From NCBI RefSeq assembly GCF_900103455.1, contig NZ_FNHI01000037.1, forward strand, positions 1 through 34,175: 34,175 bases of DNA, in the 5' to 3' direction. This DNA is from Streptomyces wuyuanensis. Its GTDB lineage: Bacteria; Actinomycetota; Actinomycetes; Streptomycetales; Streptomycetaceae. Below, in pieces: positions 15,366-23,119 of this stretch. Position 1 is the stretch's first letter; each line of letters begins with the position of its first letter. The notes under the pieces are model-generated. The model worked only from the letters and a program-made list of their open reading frames with translations. It was not told the origin of the DNA and ran no database searches. The position numbers and the translations under genes are program-made.

Positions 15366-17777
15366 ATGGTCACCTCGGTCGAGCCCGCCATCCCTCGCCC
15401 TGCCGGCCGCCCTGTGCTGCGTCCGGATCAGGGGCAGGGTCTGCGGGCTGTGGTGCGGCATCTGCGCCGTCCGAACGCCCGAGCCTTGTATGTGGCGGCG
15501 ACGGGGACGGGTAAGACGCTGGTGTCGATTAGGGCTGCGGATGAGCTCGGTGCCCGTCTGGTTCTGGTGGTCGTGCCGACGCTGGATCTGGCCACGCAGA
15601 CCGCGCTCGCATGGCGCCGTGACGGGCATCTGGAGCACATGGTGGTCGTGTCCTCGATGGACGCCGCCGCACACGGCCTGCTTGCCGCCCGCAGGGTCGG
15701 TTCCACCAGCAGCCCCCAGGCGCTGGCCGCGCTCATGTCGGTGGTGGGGGAGGGGGAAGACCAGCTCCCGGCCCTGACGGTAATTTCCACCTATGACTCG
15801 CTCGACAAGATCGAGGCGACGCAGCACACCCGCTACACCGTGCCACCCTTCGATCTCGCGATCATGGACGAGGCCCACCGCATCGCCGGCCGGGCGGACA
15901 AGAAGTGGGCCGTGATCAACGACGCGGCCCGGATCCATGCCGAGCGCCGTCTCTACATGACCGCCACCCCGCGCAGTTTCGCCGCCCCCGACCTCACCGA
16001 CTCCGCCTCGACCACCCGCCGCCAGCCCCGCCCCGTGACCGAGTCCGCCGTGGATACCGCGGCAAACAGCATGGACAACGAGGCCGTCTACGGAAAAAAG
16101 GTGTTCGAGTACCCCCTGGCACAGGCCATCGCTGACGGCGTGGCCGCGGATTACCGCATCGTGGTCCCCGCCGTCACCGACACCGAGCTCCGCGCCCGCC
16201 TCAACCTCCCCGCCCCCGGCACGCCCGCAGCCGGCACAGGTCCCGACGACGCGCTGCGCACCACCGCACTCCACCTCGCCGTCCTGAACGCCATGACCAA
16301 GCACTCCATGCGCCGGGTCCTGGTCTTCTTCCACCTCGTCGAAGACTCCATCCGCTTCACCCGCGAACTGCCCCACACCCTGCGCCGCCTCCGCAAAGCC
16401 GACCCCGACTGCTTCCCCGGCCTCGCCCCCGACGTCTTCCACGTCCACGGCGATCACACCGCCGAACAGCGCACCGACATCTTCGCCCGCTTCGCCGCCT
16501 CACCCCGCGCGATCCTCACCAACGCCAAAGTGATCGCCGAAGGAATCGACATCCCCAGCGTCGACGCCGTCGTCTTCGCCGACCCCACCAGCAGCATCAC
16601 CCGCTGCGTCCAAGGCCTCGGCCGAGCCCTGCGCCTAGACGTCTCCGGCAAGACCGCCAGCCTCATCGTCCCCGTCTACATCCCGCCCAGCGACGACCCC
16701 GAGAACATCCTCGGCACCCCCTACGAACCCGTCTGGGCCATCACCACCGCCCTGGCCAGCCACGACCACCGCATCCTCGAACGCCTCCCCAACAAAGCCA
16801 ACCGCCTCACCACCGAGACCAGCCGCCTCATCCAGCACCGCTGGCACTTCGACTACACGATCCACCCCGAACGCATCGCCCGCGCCATGGACCTCATCGC
16901 CTTCAACCCCCGCGGCGCCCTCAACCGCACCCGTCGTGAAGGCCTCGCCTCCGCCCAGGCGTTCCACGACACCTACGGTCACCTCGACGTCCCCGCAGAC
17001 CACACCGACCCGGCCGGCTTCGAACTCGGCCGCTTCATCACCACCATGCGCGACGCCGCAACCGCCGGCCGCCTCGAACCCGACTGGACCGCCGAACTCG
17101 ACGCGCTCGGCATGATCTGGGACAAGCACGCCGCCGCCTGGCGCGCCCGCCTAACAGCCACCGCGGACTACCACCACGCGCACGGCCACCTGGCCGCCCC
17201 CGCCACCACCGCCCTCGGCGGCTGGCTCGCCGAACAACGCTCCCTCGCCACACGCGGCCGCCTCGACACCGCCCGCGCCGCCGACCTGGCGGCCATCGAT
17301 GCCGACTGGCAGCTCCCGTACGGCCCGGACTGGCACCGCAAATACCACCTGGTACGCCGCCACGTGGAGACCGGCCAGCCCCTCACCCCCGACACCCACG
17401 CTGGCACCATCAATCTCGGCAGCTGGGCCGCCCGCCAGCTCACCGCCTGGAGCACCCTCGACCCCTGCCAGCACCGCCTCCTGGCCGCCCTGGACCTCAC
17501 CCCCGCCACCAGCGATCTCACACCCCGCCCCACAACGCGGCGCACCTTCGCCCAGACCGTTCAGATCCTCGAACTCTTCCTCCACCGCGAACGCCGCGCC
17601 CCCACTGCCCGCGAGACGATCACCGTCGACGGCGACACCGTCAAGATCGGCCCCTGGTTCGCCAAGACCCGCACCAAGATGCGGGCCGGTCAGATCAAAG
17701 CCGAGCAGGCGCAGCTCGTCGCCGCCCTCTTCGACGGCGACTGGACGGATGAGAACCCCGTCCCCGCCTTCGGCTGA
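15366..17777 (+). CDS. SF2 DEAH-type helicase with helicase-associated (HA) repeats
   Basis: 803 residues. Motif I is AATGTGKT (about 45-51), motif II is IMDEAHRIAG, motif III is MTATPR, and motif VI is CVQGLGRALR, giving a complete SF2 core in the first ~450 residues. The C-terminal third has helicase-associated repeats: AFHDTYGHLDVPAD...LGRFITTMRDA, DYHHAHGHLAAPA...LGGWLAEQRS and a third degenerate one with LGSWAARQLTAW. This HA-repeat architecture is widespread in actinobacterial accessory regions and near telomeres. The gene is a distant paralogue of the telomere-linked helicase at 31137-33629. Together with the leaderless gene 77 nt upstream it may form a two-gene defence or replication unit. 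Confidence 0.85.
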   Translation: MVTSVEPAIPRPAGRPVLRPDQGQGLRAVVRHLRRPNARALYVAATGTGKTLVSIRAADELGARLVLVVVPTLDLATQTALAWRRDGHLEHMVVVSSMDAAAHGLLAARRVGSTSSPQALAALMSVVGEGEDQLPALTVISTYDSLDKIEATQHTRYTVPPFDLAIMDEAHRIAGRADKKWAVINDAARIHAERRLYMTATPRSFAAPDLTDSASTTRRQPRPVTESAVDTAANSMDNEAVYGKKVFEYPLAQAIADGVAADYRIVVPAVTDTELRARLNLPAPGTPAAGTGPDDALRTTALHLAVLNAMTKHSMRRVLVFFHLVEDSIRFTRELPHTLRRLRKADPDCFPGLAPDVFHVHGDHTAEQRTDIFARFAASPRAILTNAKVIAEGIDIPSVDAVVFADPTSSITRCVQGLGRALRLDVSGKTASLIVPVYIPPSDDPENILGTPYEPVWAITTALASHDHRILERLPNKANRLTTETSRLIQHRWHFDYTIHPERIARAMDLIAFNPRGALNRTRREGLASAQAFHDTYGHLDVPADHTDPAGFELGRFITTMRDAATAGRLEPDWTAELDALGMIWDKHAAAWRARLTATADYHHAHGHLAAPATTALGGWLAEQRSLATRGRLDTARAADLAAIDADWQLPYGPDWHRKYHLVRRHVETGQPLTPDTHAGTINLGSWAARQLTAWSTLDPCQHRLLAALDLTPATSDLTPRPTTRRTFAQTVQILELFLHRERRAPTARETITVDGDTVKIGPWFAKTRTKMRAGQIKAEQAQLVAALFDGDWTDENPVPAFG

Positions 17778-17962
17778 CCCCTGGGGCGAGTGCTGAGACC
17801 GCGGGCCGACCGGCAGCTCGTCCGGGATCGTGCTGTACGCGCCGCAGCTACTCCGAGTCCGCTGGGTACGGTGCGAACAGGCGGCGGCTGACCAGGGAAC
17901 GAAACTCCCGCAACGCTACGTCCGCCGCTGCGATCGCCCTCTGGTACCGCGGCCGCATGGCC

Positions 17963-18850
17963 TCAAGGAGCTCCCCCTCTTGCAAATGCACCCAGAAGAA
18001 GCCGCCCCCCCATACGGTCAACCTTCGTCATCGCCTCCCGGGCCCGCTCCTCCGCAGCGTGTACATGCGCGTTGATAGCCCCGTCAGCCCATCGGACCGC
18101 GAGCGCGACCTGGTCGAGGGCTGCTCGATCTTCAGCGTCGAGCATATGGATCGCGGCGCAGCAGGCCGCAGACTGCGGTAGCAAAATGAGAAGGAGACGG
18201 ACCTCCCGGGCGGCCTTCAACACGTCGGCCATCACGTCCTGCGGCCCGGTGCGGCAAAGCGCGTTGAGCGCGTCCTCGACGTCCGGCCAGGACTCCGGCA
18301 ACCCCACCCGGGCTTCATAGGCTTCCCGGGCGTCACTCAGGACACCGGTGACGGCCCTGTCGAAGACATCCACGACCTCCCGCTGTGCCTGGAAGCGCTC
18401 AGCCGCTACGGCAGCGCGTTCGGCGGCCTCGGCTGCCGAGACTCCTGCCCGCACGGCTGGTCGGCCAGCAGTTCCAGACGCATCGAGTGACAAATCTGAT
18501 CGTTCCATCTGCCGCCGAGAACGAGGCTCCCGCCGACTTGCAGCCTCCCACACGCCTTGAATCTTTCGCCGGAGCTCCCGTTGCTCCCCCTCCTCCTGAC
18601 GCAAGTGTCTGCCGGGTGCCTGTGCCATCGCGAGCGGGTAGAGAGAGTCCAGGATCGCGTTGAAGTTCACGCTGCTACCGGCAGAGACACCGTTGAGGAT
18701 CGAGGAGATGGTGGTTTCCCCCACGCCCGACTTTCGGGAAAGGTCTGCCTGCCGCCACCCCCGCTCGGTCATAGCCGAGCGCAGCGTGGCGCCCAACTCC
18801 TGCTTGGCGGCCTCCTTAGGCGAAGCCCCGCCCCCCGCCGCCTTCGCCAT
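17963..18850 (-). CDS. XRE-family HTH regulator, probably frameshifted near its 3' end
   Basis: 295 residues as read. The N-terminal HTH spans about 20-60 (LGATLRSAMTERGWRQADLS, VGETTISSILNG). The rest is helical with a long Ala/Glu-rich segment (AAEAAERAAVAAERFQAQRE). After ...KVDRM the frame meets a run of seven Gs (18005-18011 on the plus strand) and ends after a low-quality tail. Removing one G gives a plausible continuation, GGGFFWVHLQEGELLEAMRP and on to a TAG at 17850-17848, making 333 residues. So the true gene is probably 17848-18850. ATG 18850 has a GAAGGGGG ribosome site. It is divergent from the small-gene unit at 18989 and may control it through the 10-bp repeats between them. 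Confidence 0.75.
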   Translation of the reverse strand: MAKAAGGGASPKEAAKQELGATLRSAMTERGWRQADLSRKSGVGETTISSILNGVSAGSSVNFNAILDSLYPLAMAQAPGRHLRQEEGEQRELRRKIQGVWEAASRREPRSRRQMERSDLSLDASGTAGRPAVRAGVSAAEAAERAAVAAERFQAQREVVDVFDRAVTGVLSDAREAYEARVGLPESWPDVEDALNALCRTGPQDVMADVLKAAREVRLLLILLPQSAACCAAIHMLDAEDRAALDQVALAVRWADGAINAHVHAAEERAREAMTKVDRMGGRLLLGAFARGGAP

Positions 18851-18870
18851 CGAGACCCCCTTCGACTTCG

Positions 18871-18900
18871 TTCCTTCAGGTTTCTTCCGGTTTCTTCAGC
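18871..18900. repeat. Three tandem 10-bp repeats in the divergent promoter region
   Basis: Units TTCCTTCAGG (18871), TTTCTTCCGG (18881) and TTTCTTCAGC (18891) follow with exact 10-bp spacing. This is one DNA turn, so all copies face the same side. They lie 21-50 nt upstream of the HTH gene start and between it and the unit at 18989. This is a plausible multi-copy operator; no binding evidence exists. Confidence 0.55.
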
Positions 18901-18988
18901 CCTGAACCTACTGCGCCCTGCGCCGTGGCCTGATGGAGGTGCCCGGGCGGCGGACCGACCCGGACTCAACCCTGGAGGCACCTCAACC

Positions 18989-19165
18989 ATGTCCACGCTG
19001 CCGACTCTGCTCACTGAGACCGCCGTCCTCGCTGCTCTTACCGGCGCCCTCTACACCGCCAGCGTGGCCTCGGTCGCGGCTGTCTCGGTTGTCTCGCGGA
19101 GCCCCGAGCGGCGCAGGGACGCCCGCGAGACGCTCAAGATCCTCCTGCGGCGACGGACGCGATGA
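18989..19165 (+). CDS. Small single-pass membrane protein
   Basis: 58 residues: a hydrophobic stretch of about 30 residues (TETAVLAALTGALYTASVAS and on to VVS) followed by a strongly basic tail with SPERRRDARETLKILLRRRT. It would sit in the membrane with the basic tail in the cytoplasm. GGAGG lies about 10 nt before ATG 18989. Its stop overlaps the next start as ATGA. No family is recognised. Small membrane proteins next to a regulator are common on Streptomyces plasmids and integrative elements. Confidence 0.6.
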   Translation: MSTLPTLLTETAVLAALTGALYTASVASVAAVSVVSRSPERRRDARETLKILLRRRTR

Positions 19166-19404
19166 CCGCAGATGCGGACCGGAGCGGCTCCGGTCGCCCC
19201 GTCGTCTCCCCAGCCCTGGCGGCACCGTCAGGGCTGGGGCGGCGAGGGGCGGCGCGTCTACCGGCGGACCCGGTCCACGCTCAGATGGTCGAACACGTAG
19301 GACGGCCGGACCCGGTGATCTTCCGCAGCGTCCTGAACGACGGCTCGCAACTCCTCGCCTTCTACACCGGCGAGTGCCACGCTCCTTGGTCCCCAGCGAG
19401 CTGA
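19162..19404 (+). CDS. Small hypothetical protein
   Basis: 80 residues. The start ATG overlaps the previous stop by 4 nt, so translation is coupled to the membrane protein. The first 35 residues are low in complexity (SGSGRPVVSPALAAPSGLGR). The remainder, VHAQMVEHVGRPDPVIFRSV with LLAFYTGECHAPW, looks folded. No catalytic motif is seen and the family is not recognised. The 259 bases after it hold only short GC-rich inverted repeats and the leader of the next gene. Confidence 0.5.
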   Translation: MTADADRSGSGRPVVSPALAAPSGLGRRGAARLPADPVHAQMVEHVGRPDPVIFRSVLNDGSQLLAFYTGECHAPWSPAS

Positions 19405-19663
19405 ACACCATATCGGTCACGGGCCCCGGCAACGGGCCCGCCGGTGGCGTGAACCGGCCCTTTCGGCCACCTGAGGCAACTGGCTATCCTCTACGGCACG
19501 TGCTTCGTCTGCGCGTGCCACGGCTCAGACCCACCTCTGGCCGAAGGCGAACCTGAGCGGCCGCTCGGAAGGCGTGAACAGCGGTGCCCGCAGACGTGAC
19601 CGTGATGTCCCGCGCACCTGGCACGCCGGGGTGGGACGGCACAGCCAGCGCGCAGGAGCTGTC

Positions 19664-19831
19664 ATGACTCGGAACATCACCCACCAGCAGCGCATCGCCA
19701 GGGATCTGAACGCCGCCGTGGGATGCGGCTACCAGGAAGCACTGCGCCGCGTCAGGCAAGCCGCAGCCGCCGGCTGCCTGCCCACCCCCCCCTCGACGCC
19801 CAGGGGCGAGCAGCGGCCGTCGACCTCCTGA
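19664..19831 (+). CDS. Small helical protein, probably the 5' part of a frameshifted gene
   Basis: 55 residues as read, with AGGAG 7 nt before ATG 19664. The first 38 residues (THQQRIARDLNAAVGCGYQE, ALRRVRQAAAAG) form a compact helical domain. The frame then enters a run of eight Cs (19785-19792) and turns into Pro/Ser/Thr-rich sequence. With nine Cs it would continue as PPLDAQGRAAAVDLLTREA, in the frame of the downstream ATPase. The repaired version would be either one fused protein or a slightly longer small protein. The domain may bind DNA, but this is not shown. Confidence 0.5.
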   Translation: MTRNITHQQRIARDLNAAVGCGYQEALRRVRQAAAAGCLPTPPSTPRGEQRPSTS

Positions 19832-19848
19832 CCCGCGAAGCCACCACT

Positions 19849-20664
19849 GTGAGCGCCGTCCGGACAACACCCCCCACCAGCCCTCAGCCCACGACACAAC
19901 CCCCCGCGCCGTCGCGGTGCCTCTGGCCGTGGGGCGCGGACGCCGCCGCGCTGGCATCCCTTGCCCCGAGGACGGTGACGGCACTGGTGTCACTGCCGAC
20001 GGCCGGCCGCTCCACCCTGGCGCTGAACGTCGCCCTGCACAACGCACAGCAGCCCATCGGCGCCCTGTTCACCTCCGGGGAGATCACCAGCAAGGCCCTG
20101 GCCCAGAAGGTCATCGCCGCCCGATACGGTTTCGACGTACGTTCGCAGGTCCCTCCCGGCGGCTGGGAGACGTTCAAGGCCACCGCAGTGCCCGAACTCG
20201 ACGCCACCCCTCTGCTCCGGCACGGCGCGCGAGTGGGTACCAGCGCGCGCGACAGCCTTCGAGCCGGTCTGCTGGCCGCAGCCCGCAGAGGCTTCACGCT
20301 CAGGCTGTGGGTCGTCGACTCCCTCTGGCACTTCAGCGACTTTACCGACCAGGGGCGCGACACGGCCGCGACCATGGCAGAACTCCGGTCCCTGGCCCGC
20401 GCATACAACTTGGCCGTCCTGGTCACTTCGCAGGTCGTCACCGAAGACCCGGACGACCCTGACGTCCCGGTCACCGCCGCGCACCTGCCGGCCGGCATGG
20501 CCGACTACAGCGACCGGGTCCTCGTCCTGGACCGGCCAGGCGCCCAGGGCAGATGGGGCACCACCCTCTACCCTTCCGCAGCGATTCTGCGCCGAGTGAC
20601 TGGCCCGGGACCCGCGATCGAACTCGAGCTGGAGCCGGAACACTGCCGCTTCGTCTCCCTCTGA
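19849..20664 (+). CDS. DnaB/RecA-like ATPase with altered Walker A
   Basis: 271 residues from GTG 19849; the open frame extends further upstream into the C-run frameshift. The RecA-fold order matches the DnaB helicase C-terminal domain: TALVSLPTAGRSTLALNVAL (Walker A position), GALFTSGEITSKALAQKVIA (conserved Glu after the second strand), FTLRLWVVDSLWHF (Walker B) and LAVLVTSQVVTED (sensor strand). The invariant Walker A Lys is replaced by Arg (GRST). Hydrolysis may be weak or absent, or the protein may bind nucleotide or DNA without turnover. A hairpin terminator follows at 20681. The nearby small genes and HTH regulator suggest a plasmid-derived replication or partition module. Confidence 0.6.
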   Translation: MSAVRTTPPTSPQPTTQPPAPSRCLWPWGADAAALASLAPRTVTALVSLPTAGRSTLALNVALHNAQQPIGALFTSGEITSKALAQKVIAARYGFDVRSQVPPGGWETFKATAVPELDATPLLRHGARVGTSARDSLRAGLLAAARRGFTLRLWVVDSLWHFSDFTDQGRDTAATMAELRSLARAYNLAVLVTSQVVTEDPDDPDVPVTAAHLPAGMADYSDRVLVLDRPGAQGRWGTTLYPSAAILRRVTGPGPAIELELEPEHCRFVSL

Positions 20665-20680
20665 GGGCCTCCCCGCCAAC

Positions 20681-20714
20681 GGCCTGGCCCTGACCATCTC
20701 CTCAGAGCCAGGCC
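20681..20714. terminator. Bidirectional hairpin terminator between convergent genes
   Basis: GGCCTGGC (20681-20688) pairs with GCCAGGCC (20707-20714), with a nested CTGA/TCAG stem (20690-20693, 20702-20705) and an 8-nt loop. It starts 16 nt after the ATPase stop and lies 57 nt from the end of the convergent gene at 20772, so it can serve both. No T run is seen. Confidence 0.7.
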
Positions 20715-20771
20715 CACGCGACCAGGATCGATACCAGCGGGGCGGCGAAGACGGTACGGCGCACGAGGGGA

Positions 20772-21791
20772 TCACGTGCCGCTTTCGCCGAGTAGGAGGC
20801 GTGCATCGTCCTGCGCTTGCTGCCGCCACTTCCGCTGACGGTCGAGGACCGCCACGGTGCGCCGGCGGACGGTCAGAAGCGCTTGGTGCGGGTCCTTGCC
20901 GTAGTAGTCCCCCAGCGTCTGCACCAAGTCCTCGAACGCACCCAGAACGGCCAGCACCGCCGCGGTGACGATCTCCGGGTCGGCTCGCATGACCGGTTGG
21001 TCGTCCTCGTCGGAGGCGAAGGCCTGGGCGACCATCCACACGGTGCTGTGGGAGGCCGCGGAGGATATGCGGTACCAGGCAGGAAGATGTGTGGGCCGCT
21101 TCGCGGCGATGTTGGTGAGGTCCACCTTGAAGGGCGCCTTGACCGCCCCCAGCACGGCCGAGCTCGGGTGACCCCGCTTGTCCAGGCCGATGCTCATTCC
21201 GGCGCGCTGGACGGTCCGCTCGGCCAACTGCCAGATCTTCTCCGCTTCCGGGACCGCCTGCACGCCGACGTCCTTGGCCGCGACCTGATGCTGCCGGGCG
21301 CCGTTGAGCCACGCGGCGGCGATGCGCACCGCACGCTGCTCGGGGCTGAGTCCGGGCTCGTAGAGATGGCACACGCGGATGGCGCCCTCCTGCACGACGC
21401 GGGAGAGCGAGACGAGCGACCATATGGCCACGGGCTCGCCCACCAGAGTCCGCTCGATCGCCTGGACATGATCGACGATGTTCCCGAGAGTGAGCTGAGT
21501 GCTCCAGCTCGCCCACGCCCACAACCGGGAACGTGCTGTGCGGTGCCGGTGATGTGAGGAACTGACCCAGCCCGCATCGGCGGGCGACATCCCCTCGACC
21601 GCGGTGCCTTCGGTGAGACTCCCGACGAAGGCGTCGAGTGACTCGACGGCATGGCGCAGCGTACGCGCACCCTCGTCCACCACTTCCCTGGGCACGCCGA
21701 GCCGACGCGGATCGGAGGCTGCATCTCGATTCATCTTGGCGACCGTACACGTCCCCTCGAAGGGCAGCTTCACTGCGGCAGGCCGCGTCAC
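20772..21791 (-). CDS. Hypothetical protein coupled to the Abi-like nuclease
   Basis: 339 residues, mostly helical, no recognised domain. Notable segments are LWAWASWSTQLTLGNIVDHV, VCHLYEPGLSPEQRAVRIAA, PAWYRISSAASHSTVWMVAQ (a conserved-looking SAASHS core) and a basic C-terminal helix RRRTVAVLDRQRKWRQQAQD. No signal peptide or membrane segment is apparent. GTG 21791 overlaps the nuclease stop by 4 nt (GTGA); ATG 21734 is an alternative start. Coupling to the nuclease suggests an immunity, sensor or partner role, like other two-gene defence units, but nothing in the sequence proves it. Confidence 0.65.
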   Translation of the reverse strand: MTRPAAVKLPFEGTCTVAKMNRDAASDPRRLGVPREVVDEGARTLRHAVESLDAFVGSLTEGTAVEGMSPADAGWVSSSHHRHRTARSRLWAWASWSTQLTLGNIVDHVQAIERTLVGEPVAIWSLVSLSRVVQEGAIRVCHLYEPGLSPEQRAVRIAAAWLNGARQHQVAAKDVGVQAVPEAEKIWQLAERTVQRAGMSIGLDKRGHPSSAVLGAVKAPFKVDLTNIAAKRPTHLPAWYRISSAASHSTVWMVAQAFASDEDDQPVMRADPEIVTAAVLAVLGAFEDLVQTLGDYYGKDPHQALLTVRRRTVAVLDRQRKWRQQAQDDARLLLGESGT

Positions 21792-22923
21792 AGAGCCGGC
21801 TTCTGGTGCCGTGCGAGGAGACTGGTGAAGAAGGACTCCAACAGCTGCCTGCCGCCCGGAGCGGTGAGTTCCCAGCCGCCGAAGCGGTAGATCTCATATC
21901 CGGCGAGCCTCAGCCGACGGTCCTCGGCGACCATCTCCGCGTACAGCCGCGGAACCGCGGTATGCGTGATGCGCCCTTGCTCGTCGGGCGGGTTGGGCCG
22001 GCCGTAGTGCTGTACTCCGTCGACCTCGATGACGATGCGGGAGCGGTCCGGGCCAAGAGCAGGAAGTCCATCCGCTGCCGGTACAACGCGCCGGACTGCT
22101 TGCCGCTCTTGCGCGTGTAGGGGTCGTAGTGCAGGTAGACCTGGGGGATCAGCGCGGGCAGGTCGAAACCTCCTTCCTCGGCGTACCGGGCACAGTAGGT
22201 GATCATGAGGAGCTGCTCGGGCTTCGAGTCCAGCGACCGGTACAGACGCCGGTACAGCCCCTCGGCGGCCGTCTTCTCGTCGGCGCCCGGCTGGTGGTTC
22301 TTCTGCCACCAGGCGGCCATCTGCCGCCAGGTGAGCCCGTGAGGGGGCAGCGGGTCGGTGAACACCAGGCACGTGTCGGCGTGACGGACGATCTCGACCT
22401 CGTTGTTCACCGCGTCCCGCAGCACGATCTCCGGCTTGACCCCGTCGGCGGCGAAGATCAGGTTCTTGAAGCTGCCCGACGGCCCCTTGGTGAAACGCCG
22501 TTCGTACTCCAGCTCCTGCAGGTCCTCCAGCGCGTCCCGCGTGGGGCCGAGGATCTGCTCGATGCAGTCCCGCCGCGCCTTCCAACTGCCGCTCATATCG
22601 TTGGCGCGCCAGTAGCTGCCGAACCCGCGCGGCCCGTCGAAGGTACGAAACGGCCAGACGGGCGGCTTGAGGGCCAGGCGCTCCAGGACGGCGCGGTGCG
22701 CCTTGATGACCAGGGGCACGCTCTCGTCGTCCAGATGCCGACCCTGGTCGTCGGTGCCGTAGGAGACGAAGTCGTGGTGAAGCAGCCGGGTCAGCGCGAT
22801 TGCCACGTCCAGGTCGGTGTGCCCGGCAGGCGGACCGAACCGTAGGGATTCGACCAGTTCGATATCGAGCACCCAGGGCTGCGCCCATCCGTCACCGCTG
22901 CTGAAGAACGCCGTCAGCTCCAT
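21788..22923 (-). pseudogene. Abi-like endonuclease (AbiJ-NTD3-like plus DUF559/Vsr-like domain), one frameshift
   Basis: Two adjoining frames make one protein. From ATG 22923 (GGGGGTGGG upstream) the first ~290 residues include WRANDMSGSWKARRDCIEQI, similar to the AbiJ N-terminal domain 3 as I recall it. They run to YRQRMDFLLL near 22055. There the frame breaks at GGCCC. Adding one G restores GPDRSRIVIEVDGVQHYGRP, a DUF559/Vsr-type PD-(D/E)xK nuclease core, and the frame continues to KPAL at 21788. Total length with the extra base is 379 codons. It is either a real one-base loss or a sequencing error. The next gene overlaps by 4 nt. It would be an abortive-infection-type nuclease if intact. 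Confidence 0.7.
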
Positions 22924-23107
22924 ACCCACCCCCGTAGTGATCCTCCAGGACATCGTCGGCCGCCGACAACGCGGCCGCCAGAGACCAGGCCCCTTCCCTT
23001 GCCGCTGGACGTGCTGGCAGGTCCCCACTCGGCCAACGGCTACCGGCCTCGTACCTCCGGCGCGAGCAGGGCTGTGTTCTGTCGGCGGCATTGTCACACC
23101 GGCCCGC

Positions 23108-23113
23108 TACGGT
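23108..23113 (+). promoter_or_regulatory. -10-like TACGGT box of a likely leaderless promoter
   Basis: TACGGT followed by 6 nt and ATG 23120, with no ribosome binding site. It fits the TANNNT-N6/7-start pattern used at 449 and 14749. A TTGTCA at 23090-23101 lies too close to act as its -35. Confidence 0.45.
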
Positions 23114-23119
23114 TCGGGC

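Noticed and set aside
16635..17129. Gly/Val-rich minus-strand frames in the helicase 3' half
   Set aside because: Low-complexity composition typical of antisense to GC3-rich coding sequence.
19405..19663. A gene or strong terminator in the gap after the 80-residue protein
   Set aside because: Only short overlapping GC-rich inverted repeats are present and no frame shows protein-like features.
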